Positions 26,616 to 35,695 are shown, counted from the stretch's first letter. The stretch: DNA of 51,012 nt from Pseudomonadota bacterium (GCA_021818505.1 JAKADX010000031.1:1-51012); one strand, 5' to 3'. Numbers and translations: made by a program. Notes: generated by a model not told the origin, from the sequence alone.

Positions 26616-27836
26616 ATGGACGGGTTGCAGTCCGCAGTCACCAGCCAGTCATCGGCCGCGGCGCATTCCCGGGACCTCGGGGCCGACGCGGAATGGCGCC
26701 TCGTCGCGACACTGTACGCGCAGCCCGCGACCATGTACAGCGCCCTGGCGGCCATCCTGCTGGTCGGGGGCATCGCTTGGCTGCGAACCGGGTCGGCCGT
26801 TCCGGTCGGCTGGACCCTGACATGCGCGGTGGTGTTCGCCGTCCGGATGCACGACATCCGGCTATTCGCCCGGCGCAGCCCCGACGACCCGCCGCGACTC
26901 TGGGCGCGGCGGTTTTTGGTCGGCGCCTGGGCGCAGGCGCTGCTCTGGGGCGTGGCGAGTCTGACGCTGCTGCTGACCGCCGACCCGTTCACGCAGTTGG
27001 TGGTCATCACCTCGCAGACCGGCGTGCTCGCCGGGGCCGCCGCGCGCAACAACGCCGTGCCGACGGTCGCCATCGGGCAGGTGCTGCTGACGGTGCTGCC
27101 GCTGCTGGCGGTCTGCCTGGTCATGCCGGATCGATACTATCTGCTGTACGCTCTGCTCGTCGTTGCCAATCTGGCCGCATCGGTGGCGACGGTGCGTCAC
27201 CTGCACCGCCAGACCGTGAACCTGCTGCGAGCCGACGCGGAGAACGAACGGCTGCTTCGCTCGCTCGGCGCCGCGAACGGGCAATTGGAGTCGGCCAACC
27301 GGCGGCTGCACGCACTGGCCATCACCGACGGGCTGACCGGCGTGGCCAACCGCCGCGGCCTGGATGCGGCGCTCGCGACCGAATGGCGGCGCGTTGGCCG
27401 CGACAATTCGCACATGGCTCTGCTGCTGGTCGATATCGACCACTTCAAATCGTATAATGATTGTTTCGGGCATCAGGCCGGCGATGACTGCCTGCGCCGG
27501 ATCGCCGTCTGCCTGGAAGCGAGCGCCTGCCGCCGGCCAGGCGATCTGGTGGCCCGCTACGGCGGGGAAGAGTTCGCGGTCATCCTTCCGGGCGCCGACC
27601 GATTCGGCGCGATCGACGTGGCCGAGCGGCTGCGCGATGCCGTGCAGGCCCTGCAACTGCCCCATCCCGGCTCCCCCACCGGGCTGGTCACGATCAGCAT
27701 CGGCGTCGCCTCCGCACATCTGACGGACGAATGGGCCCACGACCCGCGGCGGCTGATCGCGCTTGCCGATCGCGAACTGTATCGCGCCAAGCAGGCCGGC
27801 CGGAACCGGGTGCGCTGCGCCCGCGTCGCCGGCTGA
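26616..27836 (+). CDS. Membrane-bound diguanylate cyclase (GGDEF)
   Basis: 406 aa. About six hydrophobic helices span residues 40-205 (for example MYSALAAILLVGGIAWL and YYLLYALLVVANLAASVATV), then a short helical linker (NERLLRSLGAANGQLESANRRLHALA), then a GGDEF domain with TDGLTGVANRRGLD, DIDHFKSYNDCFGHQAGDDCL and active-site GGEEF at 316-320. The allosteric I-site RxxD (RPGD, 307-310) is five residues before it, so product inhibition by c-di-GMP is expected. Synthesises c-di-GMP from GTP; no EAL domain. An earlier TTG at 26559 is open but coincides with the candidate -35. Confidence 0.93.
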   Translation: MDGLQSAVTSQSSAAAHSRDLGADAEWRLVATLYAQPATMYSALAAILLVGGIAWLRTGSAVPVGWTLTCAVVFAVRMHDIRLFARRSPDDPPRLWARRFLVGAWAQALLWGVASLTLLLTADPFTQLVVITSQTGVLAGAAARNNAVPTVAIGQVLLTVLPLLAVCLVMPDRYYLLYALLVVANLAASVATVRHLHRQTVNLLRADAENERLLRSLGAANGQLESANRRLHALAITDGLTGVANRRGLDAALATEWRRVGRDNSHMALLLVDIDHFKSYNDCFGHQAGDDCLRRIAVCLEASACRRPGDLVARYGGEEFAVILPGADRFGAIDVAERLRDAVQALQLPHPGSPTGLVTISIGVASAHLTDEWAHDPRRLIALADRELYRAKQAGRNRVRCARVAG

Positions 27837-27848
27837 CGCCGCCCGGCC

Positions 27849-28892
27849 TCAGCGCGCGCGGCTGATCGTGTAGTCGGCGACGGCGAGCAAAGCGCGACGG
27901 ATCGGGCCATCGGCGAAGCTGGCAAGGGCACGCTTGGCGAGAGAAGCGAATCCGCTCGCCCGCGCCAGTGTTGCCGCGATGGCATCGCACTGCGCCATCA
28001 GCGCCAGTGCCTGGTCGAGATCGGCGTCGGTCTGCTCCGATGCCTCGATCGTGCGCTGCCAGAACGCGCGTTGCCCCGCATCGCCGGCGGCGTAGGCGAT
28101 CAGCACCGGCAGCGTGATCTTGCCCTCGCGGAAATCGTCGCCGACGGTCTTGCCGAGCACTGCCTGGTTCGCGGCGTAGTCCAGGGCGTCGTCCACCAGT
28201 TGGAACGCAATCCCGAGATTCATGCCGAAGTCGCGCAGCGCCGCCGCCTCCGCCTCCGGCCTGCCGGCGACCACGGCACCGACCTCGCAGGCCGCAGCGA
28301 ACAAAGCGGCGGTCTTGCCGCGCACCACGTCGAGATACCGGTCCTCCGGCGTGGACAGGTCGTTCTGCGTCACAAGTTGCAGCACCTCGCCCTCGGCGAT
28401 CGTCGCGGCGGCCGCGGAGAGGATGCGCAGCACCGCCAGCGAACCGTCATCGACCATGAGCTGGAAGGCACGGGCGAACAGGAAGTCGCCCACCAGCACC
28501 GACGCCTTGTTGCCGAACACCGCATTGGCGCTGGCAAGGCCGCGGCGCAGCTTGCTGTCATCAACCACGTCGTCGTGCAGGAGCGTGGCAGTGTGGATGA
28601 ACTCCACACAGGCCGCGAGCTGAACGTGACGTTCGCCGCCGGCATATCCGCACAGGCGGGCCGAGGCCAGTGTCAGCACCGGCCGCAGCCGCTTGCCGCC
28701 GGCGGCGACGATGTGCGCGGCAAGCTGCGGGATCAGCGCGACCGGGCTGTCCATCCGCGCGATGATGACGCGGTTGCACGCCGTCATGTCGTCGCCGACC
28801 AGCGCGATCAGGGCCGTCAGCGCGTCCTCGCCGAGGCCGGCGACTGGGGCGGCGGACAGCAGGCTGGCTGCGCCCAATGGGACCTCCGGCAT
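27849..28892 (-). CDS. ispB: Polyprenyl diphosphate synthase (ubiquinone side chain)
   Basis: 347 aa. A long-chain trans-isoprenyl diphosphate synthase. The first aspartate-rich motif is DDVVD at 107-111 in TATLLHDDVVDDSKLRRG, preceded by GGKRLRPVLTLAS; the second is VDDALDYAA. Such enzymes make the octa- to decaprenyl tail of ubiquinone; chain length is not readable here. Frames stay open upstream to GTG 28955 and ATG 28937, but the likely -10 element covers 28933-28938, so ATG 28892 is preferred. Divergent from the DUF2007/methyltransferase pair, a neighbourhood often seen in alphaproteobacteria. Confidence 0.93.
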   Translation of the reverse strand: MPEVPLGAASLLSAAPVAGLGEDALTALIALVGDDMTACNRVIIARMDSPVALIPQLAAHIVAAGGKRLRPVLTLASARLCGYAGGERHVQLAACVEFIHTATLLHDDVVDDSKLRRGLASANAVFGNKASVLVGDFLFARAFQLMVDDGSLAVLRILSAAAATIAEGEVLQLVTQNDLSTPEDRYLDVVRGKTAALFAAACEVGAVVAGRPEAEAAALRDFGMNLGIAFQLVDDALDYAANQAVLGKTVGDDFREGKITLPVLIAYAAGDAGQRAFWQRTIEASEQTDADLDQALALMAQCDAIAATLARASGFASLAKRALASFADGPIRRALLAVADYTISRAR

Positions 28893-28932
28893 GATGAACG
28901 GACGCTCTTGTGCGGCGCGAGAGCGGCGCGGC

Positions 28933-28962
28933 ACCATATCGGCGCTGCCGAACACCGGTCAA
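28933..28962 (-). promoter_or_regulatory. Candidate sigma-70 promoter for ispB
   Basis: On the minus strand: TTGACC (28957-28962), 18-bp spacer, TATGGT (28933-28938). A start near 28926 gives a 34-base leader to ATG 28892. The two upstream in-frame start codons lie in or before the -10, which supports the shorter protein. Confidence 0.42.
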
Positions 28963-29014
28963 GGCGAGCAGATTCAATATCTTGGCCACGAACGGGCGAA
29001 ACGAGGGGGCCGAT

Positions 29015-29221
29015 ATGCGCGTGATCCTGCGCAGCAATGACCCGGTCCGGCTGAGTTTCCTGATGGCGCTGCTGCGCGATGCGGGCGTGCGCTGCGTACT
29101 GCTCGACGGGCATATCAGCGCCGTGGAAGGCGGCATCGGCGCCTTCCCGCGCCGCCTCGCCGTCGCCGACGAAGATGAACGCCAGGCCCGCCGCGTGCTG
29201 GCCGAGGCCGGCGAGGGCTGA
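29015..29221 (+). CDS. DUF2007 family small protein
   Basis: 68 aa. MRVILRSNDPVRLSFLMALLRDAGVRCVLLDGHISAVEGGIGAFPRRLAVADEDE-type sequence matches the DUF2007 'putative signal transducing protein' family, a GlnB-like small alpha/beta fold whose role is unproven. ACGAGGGGGC before the ATG is a good ribosome site. The stop overlaps the next ATG by one base (TGATG), and the pair DUF2007 plus TrmN6-like methyltransferase divergent from the polyprenyl synthase gene is conserved in alphaproteobacteria as I recall it. Confidence 0.82.
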   Translation: MRVILRSNDPVRLSFLMALLRDAGVRCVLLDGHISAVEGGIGAFPRRLAVADEDERQARRVLAEAGEG

Positions 29222-29943
29222 TGACGGAAACCCTCCTCGGTGGGCGCGTGCGGCACGCGCAGCTTGCCTCCGGTCACCGCACCGGCATCGAGCCGGTGCT
29301 GCTCGCCGCCAGCATTCCGGCACGCCCCGGGGAGCGGGTGCTGGAGGGCGGCACCGGCAGCGGGGCAGCCCTGCTCTGCCTCGCGGCGCGCATCGGCGCT
29401 ATCGAGGGCGTCGGCATCGAGCGTGATCCGACACTCGCCGCCCTCGCGCGCGCAAACATCGCGGCCAACGGGTTCACCGGCCTGAGCGTGCTCGGCGCCG
29501 ATCTGCAGGTGGCGCGGCCGGAGGGCATGTTCGACCACGCTTTCGCCAACCCGCCCTGGCACCATCAAGCCGGCACACGCTCCGCCGACGCGGGGCGCGA
29601 AGCGGCGCGACGGGGTGCGGGCGGCCTGTTCGCGCTATGGGCGGCACGGCTCGCCGCCAGGCTTCGCCATCGCGGCACGCTGACGCTGGCGATCGCCGCC
29701 GCCACGCTGCCGGACGCGCTGGCGGCGATAGCGGCCGCCGGCTGCGGCAGCCTGACATTGCTGCCGCTGTGGCCGCACGCCGGGCGCCCGGCCCGGCTGC
29801 TGCTGCTGCGCGGCATCAAGGGCGGGCGCGGACCCTGCGTTGTGCTGTCGGGCCTGGTGCTGCACCGGCCCGAGGGTGGCTATACGGAGCAGGCTGAGGC
29901 AATCCTGCGCGACGGCGCGACGCTGTCGTTCGCCGCCGCGTAA
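29221..29943 (+). CDS. SAM-dependent methyltransferase, TrmN6/YfiC-like
   Basis: 240 aa. Rossmann methyltransferase with SAM motif I ERVLEGGTGSGAALLCLAAR, acidic loop GIERDPTLAALARANI, and the N6-adenine motif NPPW in FDHAFANPPWHHQAGTRSAD. The N-terminus GGRVRHAQLASGHRTGIEPVLLAASI is the typical start of tRNA1(Val) adenine-37 N6-methyltransferase relatives. In motif I the usual DLGAGxG is EGGTGSG, an alphaproteobacterial-style variant. The exact RNA target is inferred. Translationally coupled to the DUF2007 gene; its stop abuts the convergent gene's stop. Confidence 0.85.
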   Translation: MTETLLGGRVRHAQLASGHRTGIEPVLLAASIPARPGERVLEGGTGSGAALLCLAARIGAIEGVGIERDPTLAALARANIAANGFTGLSVLGADLQVARPEGMFDHAFANPPWHHQAGTRSADAGREAARRGAGGLFALWAARLAARLRHRGTLTLAIAAATLPDALAAIAAAGCGSLTLLPLWPHAGRPARLLLLRGIKGGRGPCVVLSGLVLHRPEGGYTEQAEAILRDGATLSFAAA

Positions 29944-30213
29944 CTATGTCCCGCCGGCATCCCGGTGACGCAGGTTCCACAGCCGTTCGTGCGCCGCCAC
30001 CACCGCCTCCATCAGCCTCCGGCGATTGCCGTCGGCGGAGGGCGTGCTCTGCGTGACCAGGGGGTGCATCACGCGCAGCAACTGCTCCGCCACGTCCAGT
30101 TCCCCCTGGTCGCACGCGGTATGGACGGCAGTCAGGATCCGATCGGCGAGTCGCCGCCCGGAGCGCGGCGCAGCGGCCGTATCCGCGAACTCCCGCTGCT
30201 CGTCGCTGTCCAT
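29944..30213 (-). CDS. Conserved-looking small hypothetical protein
   Basis: 89 aa, not recognised. The sequence is hydrophilic and probably helical: GRRLADRILTAVHTACDQGELDVAEQLL, then VMHPLVTQSTP and NRRRLMEAVVAAHERLWNLRHRDAG. A GGGGCAGG ribosome site and a good promoter (30238-30266) support the start at 30213; the earlier possible start at 30261 lies inside that promoter. Single gene, convergent with the methyltransferase gene. The alpha-helical hairpin look suggests a protein- or RNA-interaction role, but nothing specific can be claimed. Confidence 0.7.
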   Translation of the reverse strand: MDSDEQREFADTAAAPRSGRRLADRILTAVHTACDQGELDVAEQLLRVMHPLVTQSTPSADGNRRRLMEAVVAAHERLWNLRHRDAGGT

Positions 30214-30237
30214 GCCTGCCCCGCCGTGGCATAGGGC

Positions 30238-30266
30238 AGCATATGCGCCTGACTTCGGCACGGCAA
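30238..30266 (-). promoter_or_regulatory. Candidate sigma-70 promoter for the 89-aa hypothetical gene
   Basis: On the minus strand: TTGCCG (30261-30266), 17-bp spacer, TATGCT (30238-30243). The start point would be near 30231, 18 bases before the ATG. The 92-bp gap to the next gene also contains a TTGACC further upstream. Confidence 0.48.
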
Positions 30267-30305
30267 CAATACTTTGGTCAAAACGACGCCAGCTGAACCA
30301 GGCCC

Positions 30306-30878
30306 TCAGCGGTCGGCGGCGTGGTATTCAGGGTTGGGCATCATGTCCGTCGCGGCCGCCATGCGGTTCGACAGGTTGAAGAAAGCGACGACCTCGGAGA
30401 GATCGAAGATGTCCTCCTCGGTCAGCCCGTGTTCGCGCAGCACCGCGCGATCGGCCTCGTCCACCAGATGCAGGGCGGTGGTGAGCTTCCAGGCATAGTC
30501 GAGCATGGCGCGCTGCCGGGCCGGCAGCTTCGCGACCCGGTAGTTCATCACCATCATCTCGCCGAGTTCGGGATCACCGGACAGCCGCCGTACCGCGGCA
30601 CCGTGCGCGACCAGGCAGTAGTAGCAGCGGTTGGCCGAAGAGACGACGACGGCGACCATCTCCCGCTCCAGCTTGGAAAGGCCGCTCGGCGCCAGCATCA
30701 CCTCATTGTACATCGCCATGAAGTTGCGCAGCCGCTGCGGTCGCAGGCTGTACGCGGAATAGACGTTCGGCACGAAGCCGAGCTTCTCGACGCACTTCGC
30801 CCAGATCGCCTTGAGATCGTCGTCCAGCGTCGCCGGGTCGGGGACGCCGAGGACGGAGATGTGGTCGGGTTGCGGCAT
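30306..30878 (-). CDS. AhpD-like peroxidase-related protein (CMD fold)
   Basis: 190 aa. The carboxymuconolactone decarboxylase/AhpD fold is shown by LSKLEREMVAVVVSSANRCYYCLVAHGAAV, with redox motif CxxC (CYYC) and the following histidine. LGFVPNVYSAYSLRPQRLRNFMAMYNEVM at the N-terminus and VAFFNLSNRMAAATDMMPNPEYH at the C-terminus are typical of the 'uncharacterised peroxidase-related' subfamily. Predicted cytoplasmic thiol antioxidant; partner unknown. GGGAGGA precedes the ATG. It lies 16 bp after the ABC ATPase gene on the same strand, so it is likely in that operon. Confidence 0.88.
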   Translation of the reverse strand: MPQPDHISVLGVPDPATLDDDLKAIWAKCVEKLGFVPNVYSAYSLRPQRLRNFMAMYNEVMLAPSGLSKLEREMVAVVVSSANRCYYCLVAHGAAVRRLSGDPELGEMMVMNYRVAKLPARQRAMLDYAWKLTTALHLVDEADRAVLREHGLTEEDIFDLSEVVAFFNLSNRMAAATDMMPNPEYHAADR

Positions 30879-30894
30879 CGCGGTCCTCCCCAGG

Positions 30895-32214
30895 TCAGGC
30901 CGTCGTCTCGACATCATCGAGGCTGAACTGCTGCGCCTCCTCGTCGTAGCTGTAGAGTTCCGCGTAGCGACCCCATGAAATCGCGGTGCGCAGCGTGTCC
31001 TCCGCATAGTCGGGCGACATGTGGTCTTCAAGCTCGTCGCGGAATCGTACCGCCGATGCGCGGTGGTTCCATCGCTCGTCGAGCGTGCGACGAATCGCCG
31101 CCGCCAGCGGCACGTGCGCACGCAACGCCGCGGCGAAAATCGCCTTGCGCCGCTCGGTGTCCGCCTGCGCGAACTCGCGCCCCGATTCAGTCAGTCGCAC
31201 GTCGCCTTCCTCCAGTACCCCCAGGCCGAGCAGTTGCAGCGTCTCGCCGAGCGGCAGCAATTCGTCCGCCTCCAGTTGCAGACTGGCGGCGAGCGCGGGC
31301 AGGTCGGCGCGGCCGTCATAGGGCGGCATCGCCAGCGCCTCGATCAGGCCGGCGAGCAGGTTGGTGGAGACCGGATGCAGCGGGGTGGCGAAGGTTGCGT
31401 CATGCACCGCGACGGCGGCCGGCCGCGGTGCCGGCGCGCGGCGCGTCATCAGAGCGTAGATGTCGTCCACCATCTGCCGGAACGCCGGGTCGAGCCGGTT
31501 GCGCGGATGCGCGAAAGGCACCCGCAACTCGCTCGCCACTCGGCCGGGATTGGCCGAGAACACCAGGATGCGGTCGCACATCAGCACCGCTTCCTCGATG
31601 TTGTGCGTCACGAGCAGCACCGATTTGACAGGCAGCTTGCCCTCCGACCACAGGTCGATCAGATCGGTGCGCAGCGTCTCGGCGGTCAGCACGTCGAGCG
31701 CGCTGAACGGCTCGTCCATCAGCAGCAGGTCGGGATGCACGACCAGCGCGCGCGCCAACCCGACGCGCTGGCGCATTCCGCCCGAAAGCTCCTTGGGATA
31801 GGCGCTGTCATAGCCGCCGAGTCCGATCAGGTCGATCGCCGCCTCCGCCCGCATCTCGCGTTCGGCGCGGGCGACACCCTGCGCCTCCAGCCCGAGTTCG
31901 ACATTTTCGCGCACCGTCAGCCAGGGAAACAGGGCAAAGCTCTGGAACACCATGGCGATGCCCGGCATCGGACCCCGCACCGGCTCGCCGCGCCAGCGCA
32001 CCTCGCCCGCGGTCGGTTGCAGCAGGCCGGCGACGATGCGCAGCAGCGTCGATTTGCCCGACCCCGACCGACCCAGCAGCCCGACGATCTCGCCGCCGCG
32101 CAGCGTCAGGTTCACGTCGTCCAGCACCACGAGGTCGATCGCGCTCTCCTTGTGGTACGACTGGCGGCAGGCGCGGACTTCGAGCAGCGGGGCGACGGTG
32201 GTGGCGACGTCCAT
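30895..32214 (-). CDS. ABC transporter ATPase, NitT/TauT type, with C-terminal AAA-associated domain
   Basis: 439 aa, long for an ATPase subunit. The N-terminal 270 residues form the ATPase: Walker A GRSGSGKSTLLRIVAG, Q-loop FQSFALFPWLTVRENVELGLEAQG, signature ELSGGMRQRVGLARALV, Walker B LLLMDEPFSALD and switch LVTHNIEEAVLMCDRI, like nitrate/taurine/aliphatic sulfonate importers. The C-terminal 150 residues (SLQLEADELLPLGETLQLLGLGVLEEGDVRLTESG-like winged-helix region, then a helical tail) match the AAA-associated C-terminal domain found in this subgroup. It lies 11 bp after the double-permease gene. No substrate-binding protein is adjacent. Confidence 0.9.
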   Translation of the reverse strand: MDVATTVAPLLEVRACRQSYHKESAIDLVVLDDVNLTLRGGEIVGLLGRSGSGKSTLLRIVAGLLQPTAGEVRWRGEPVRGPMPGIAMVFQSFALFPWLTVRENVELGLEAQGVARAEREMRAEAAIDLIGLGGYDSAYPKELSGGMRQRVGLARALVVHPDLLLMDEPFSALDVLTAETLRTDLIDLWSEGKLPVKSVLLVTHNIEEAVLMCDRILVFSANPGRVASELRVPFAHPRNRLDPAFRQMVDDIYALMTRRAPAPRPAAVAVHDATFATPLHPVSTNLLAGLIEALAMPPYDGRADLPALAASLQLEADELLPLGETLQLLGLGVLEEGDVRLTESGREFAQADTERRKAIFAAALRAHVPLAAAIRRTLDERWNHRASAVRFRDELEDHMSPDYAEDTLRTAISWGRYAELYSYDEEAQQFSLDDVETTA

Positions 32215-32225
32215 GATTTCCCCCG

Positions 32226-33953
32226 TCAGGCGAAGGTCATGCGGCGGGTGGCGTAGGCATACAGCGGGCGCCACAGCGCGCGGTTGAAGCCGAGCACGAA
32301 GATCGACATCACCGCGACGCCCAGCACGATGCGCGGGAAGTCACCGGCATCGGTGGCGTGGGCGATATAGGCGCCCAGGCCATGCGCCGACAGCTTGTCG
32401 TTGCCCCAGGTCGCCACCTCGGCAACGATGGACGCGTTCCACGACCCGCCGGACGCGGTGATCGCGCCGGTGACGTAATAGGGAAAGATGCCCGGCAGCA
32501 TCACCCGCCGCCACCACAGCCATCCGCCGACGCGGAAGTTCTTCGCCACTTCCTGAAGGTCACCGGGAAACGCCGAGGCCCCGGCGACCACGTTGAACAG
32601 AATGTACCACTGCGTGCCGAGGATCATCAGCGGGGTCAGCCAGATGTCCGGCGTCAGATGCCAGCGCACGATCACCACGACGAAGATCGGGAACAGCAGG
32701 TTGGCCGGGAAGGCCGCGAGGAACTGCGCCACCACCTGGACGCCCCGCGCCCAGGCCGGACGCAGGCCGAGCCAGACGCCGATCGGCACCCATACCAGCG
32801 AGGCCAGCGCGATCAGCACCACGACGCGCAGCAGCGTGATGCAGCCGAGCGCGACCGTCGTGCCGAGATCGCTCCAGCCGATGTCGCTGGCGGTGACGTA
32901 GGCGACCAAGCGCCCGGCCGCGGTCAGCGCCAGCAGTGCGACGACGCCGAAGAACACGGCATCGCCCCGGCGGGTCCGTGCGGGCCCGCCCGACGCACGG
33001 CCGGTCGGGCGCCCGATGCGCAGCCGCGTGATCGCCGCGAAGCCGCCCGCCAGGCCGTCCGCCGCGGCGCTCAGCACCCGCGTGCGCCGCACCAGCTTCA
33101 GCACCCACGGGTCGCCCGCGACCGCACCGGCCACGACCTCGAACCGGAATTTCGCCGACCACGCGACCAGCGGGCGGAACAGCAACTGATCGTACAGCAC
33201 GATCACGACCAGCATGGCGACGATTGCCCAGCCGACCGCGGCAAGGTCACGCTTGTCGAGTGCCATCGCGACGTACGAGCCGATGCCCGGCAGCGTCCAG
33301 GTCTTGTCGCCAAGCGTGATCGCCTCCGAGGCGACGACGAAGAACCAGCCGCCGGACATCGACAGCATGGTGTTCCAGACCAGCCCCGGCGTGCCGAACG
33401 GCACGTCCAGCCGCCAGAACCGTTGCCAGCCTGCGAGGCGGAAGCTTTGCGTCGCCTCTTCCAGATCGCGCGGCACGGTGGTCAGCGACTGATACAGGCT
33501 GAACGCCATGTTCCACGCCTGGCTGGTGAAGATCGCGAAGATCGCCGCCAGTTCCAGCCCCAGCACGCGGCCAGGGAACAGGCTCATGAAGAAGACTGTT
33601 GTAAAGGACAGGAAGCCGAGGATCGGCACGGATTGCAGCACGTCGAGGATCGGGATCATCACCAGCCCGGCGCGGCGGCTTTTCGCCGCCAGCGGCGCGT
33701 AGGTGAAGGTGAACAGCAGTGACGCGGCGAGGGCCGCGAACATGCGCATCGTGGTGCGCAGCGCGTATTCCGGCAGATGCAGAGGATCGAGGCTGATCGC
33801 CAGCGCGTCGGGCGCGGCGATCGGCTTGTAGGTGCCGGGGCTGACACGCGCGACCGCCGCGATCACGGCGAAGACGCCCAGCAGGGCGACGACGTCCCAG
33901 GCGTTCGGCAACCGCCTGGCGTAGGCCAGAACCGGATGGACGGTGCTCGACAT
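32226..33953 (-). CDS. Fused double-domain ABC permease, NitT/TauT type
   Basis: 575 aa: two binding-protein-dependent permease domains in one chain. The first has VLQSVPILGFLSFTT and its EAA loop VPRDLEEATQSFRLAGWQRFWRLDVPFGTPGLVWN; the second has FLAAFPANLLFPIFVVVIVR and EAA loop FPGDLQEVAKNFRVGGWLWWRRVMLPGIFPYYVTG. A hydrophilic linker RLRIGRPTGRASGGPARTRRGD joins them. One polypeptide therefore replaces the usual dimer. ATG 33953 is preferred; a GTG at 34010 is also open. With the ATPase gene it makes an importer core; the ligand is unknown because no binding protein is present. Confidence 0.9.
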   Translation of the reverse strand: MSSTVHPVLAYARRLPNAWDVVALLGVFAVIAAVARVSPGTYKPIAAPDALAISLDPLHLPEYALRTTMRMFAALAASLLFTFTYAPLAAKSRRAGLVMIPILDVLQSVPILGFLSFTTVFFMSLFPGRVLGLELAAIFAIFTSQAWNMAFSLYQSLTTVPRDLEEATQSFRLAGWQRFWRLDVPFGTPGLVWNTMLSMSGGWFFVVASEAITLGDKTWTLPGIGSYVAMALDKRDLAAVGWAIVAMLVVIVLYDQLLFRPLVAWSAKFRFEVVAGAVAGDPWVLKLVRRTRVLSAAADGLAGGFAAITRLRIGRPTGRASGGPARTRRGDAVFFGVVALLALTAAGRLVAYVTASDIGWSDLGTTVALGCITLLRVVVLIALASLVWVPIGVWLGLRPAWARGVQVVAQFLAAFPANLLFPIFVVVIVRWHLTPDIWLTPLMILGTQWYILFNVVAGASAFPGDLQEVAKNFRVGGWLWWRRVMLPGIFPYYVTGAITASGGSWNASIVAEVATWGNDKLSAHGLGAYIAHATDAGDFPRIVLGVAVMSIFVLGFNRALWRPLYAYATRRMTFA

Positions 33954-34043
33954 GCGGGCGCTACCAAGGGGAACGGACGCCGTGTATCCCGCCGCGCGCG
34001 GTCGTGCCACCCCTGGCGGAGGTGACCGTTGCGTGGCGGCGGG

Positions 34044-34493
34044 CTAGCGCACCCCGGTACTGCCAAACCCGCCGGCGCCTCGGCCGGTCGGCGGCAGGGT
34101 TTCGACCTCGTGCCAACGCCCCCGTACCACCGGCGCCAGCACCGCTTGCGCGATGCGCATCCCGCGCTCGACCACAAACGGCGCGTCGCCCGCGTTCATC
34201 ACGATCACCTGCAACTCGCCGCGATAATCCTCGTCCACCGTCCCGGGGCTGTTGGGCAGGACGATGCCATGCTTGAGCGCCAGCCCCGACCGCGGGCGCA
34301 CCTGCAACTCGTAGCCGGGCGGCAGCGCCACCGCGATGCCGGTCGGCACCAGCACCCGCCCGCCCGGCGGGATGACCAGCGGCGCCGTCACCGCAGCCAG
34401 CAGGTCCATGCCAGCGGCGCCCGCGGTCGCGTAGGCGGGCAGCGTCAGGCCCTCGCCGTGCGGCAGCCGGCGCACCTCGATGGGCACGGTCAT
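34044..34493 (-). CDS. dut: dUTP diphosphatase
   Basis: 149 aa, normal length. Hydrolyses dUTP to dUMP, keeping uracil out of DNA and supplying the substrate of thymidylate synthase. Motifs in order: AGAAGMDL (1), [12 protein letters not shown] (2), [14 protein letters not shown] (3, with catalytic Asp), [15 protein letters not shown] (4) and the C-terminal [11 protein letters not shown] (5, P-loop-like). The ATG overlaps the coaBC stop by 4 bp, so it is the third gene of ubiE-coaBC-dut. Confidence 0.97.
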   Translation of the reverse strand: MTVPIEVRRLPHGEGLTLPAYATAGAAGMDLLAAVTAPLVIPPGGRVLVPTGIAVALPPGYELQVRPRSGLALKHGIVLPNSPGTVDEDYRGELQVIVMNAGDAPFVVERGMRIAQAVLAPVVRGRWHEVETLPPTGRGAGGFGSTGVR

Positions 34494-35695
34494 GCCAGCG
34501 CCACCGCGATCCGCTGCGCCAGCAGCCGCGCCACTTCCTCCTTGGCAGCGCGCGGCCAGTGCTCAATCCCCGCCTCGGTCAACAGATGCACCTCGTTCTC
34601 CCCCCCGCCCATCACGCCCCCGGCCTCGCTCACATCGTTGGCCACGATCCAGTCGCAGCCTTTGCGGCGCCGCTTGTCGGCGGCGTGACGCTCCAGATCG
34701 TTCGTCTCCGCAGCGAAACCGACGACGAGGCGCGGACGGCGCGGACCGGGGGCCGCGAGGGTGGCGAGGATGTCCGGGTTCGCCACCAGCGTCAGCGCCG
34801 GCGGCGCGGCGCCGGGCGTCTTCTTGAGCTTCTGCGCCGCCGCGTCCGCCACGCGCCAGTCGGCGACGGCGGCGGCGCAGACCGCGGCATCGGCCGGCAG
34901 CGCCGCATCACAGGCGGCCAACATCCCGACGGCGGTTTCGACATGGCGGACCTCGACCCCGGGCGGATCGGGGATCGCGACCGGACCGCTCACCAACGTC
35001 ACCCGCGCGCCCAGCGCCCCGAGCGCCGCGGCGATGGCGTGGCCCTGCCGGCCGCTGCTGCGGTTGGCGAGGTAGCGCACCGGGTCGATCGGCTCATGCG
35101 TCGGCCCGCTGGTCACCAGCACATGCCGCCCGGCCAGCGGCCGCACCGGGGGCGCCAGCATGGAAGCGATGGCCGCGAGGATCGCCGGCGGCTCGGCCAG
35201 CCGGCCCGGGCCGAACTCGTTGCAGGCCATCGCGCCCTCGTCCGGCCCGACCACGGCGACCCCGCGCGCGGCCAGCGTCGCCATGTTGGCGACGGTCGCG
35301 GGATGCTGCCACATGCGCACGTTCATCGCCGGCGCCACCAGCACCCGCTTGTCGGTCGCCAGCAGCAGCGTGCTGGCCAGATCGTCGGCGAGCCCGGCCG
35401 CCATCTTCGCCAGGATATCGGCCGAGGCCGGCGCCACCACCACGAGATCGGCGGCGCGCGAGAGCTGGATGTGACCCATCTCGCTCTCATCGGTCAGCGA
35501 GAAAAGGTCCGAATAGACGCGCGCCTCGGTCAGCGCCTGCAGCGACAGCGCGGTGACGAACTGCGCGCCCCCGGCGGTCAGCACGGCGGTCACGCCGCAC
35601 CCCTCGCGCCTGAGCAGCCGCACCAGTTCCAGTGCCTTGAAGGCGGCGATGCCGCCCGCGACAACCAGCAGGACGCGCTTGCCGGCGAGGCTCAC
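34490..35695 (-). CDS. coaBC: Bifunctional phosphopantothenoylcysteine decarboxylase/synthetase
   Basis: 401 aa from a GTG start overlapping the ubiE stop. Catalyses the second and third steps of coenzyme A synthesis. N-terminal CoaC domain (flavin): [46 protein letters not shown] and the [12 protein letters not shown] motif with its catalytic cysteine region [15 protein letters not shown]-terminal CoaB domain: [32 protein letters not shown] and KLKK. An open frame upstream inside ubiE is not coding. In the same operon as ubiE and dut; pantoate-forming PanE is encoded at the start of the window. Confidence 0.95.
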   Translation of the reverse strand: MSLAGKRVLLVVAGGIAAFKALELVRLLRREGCGVTAVLTAGGAQFVTALSLQALTEARVYSDLFSLTDESEMGHIQLSRAADLVVVAPASADILAKMAAGLADDLASTLLLATDKRVLVAPAMNVRMWQHPATVANMATLAARGVAVVGPDEGAMACNEFGPGRLAEPPAILAAIASMLAPPVRPLAGRHVLVTSGPTHEPIDPVRYLANRSSGRQGHAIAAALGALGARVTLVSGPVAIPDPPGVEVRHVETAVGMLAACDAALPADAAVCAAAVADWRVADAAAQKLKKTPGAAPPALTLVANPDILATLAAPGPRRPRLVVGFAAETNDLERHAADKRRRKGCDWIVANDVSEAGGVMGGGENEVHLLTEAGIEHWPRAAKEEVARLLAQRIAVALA

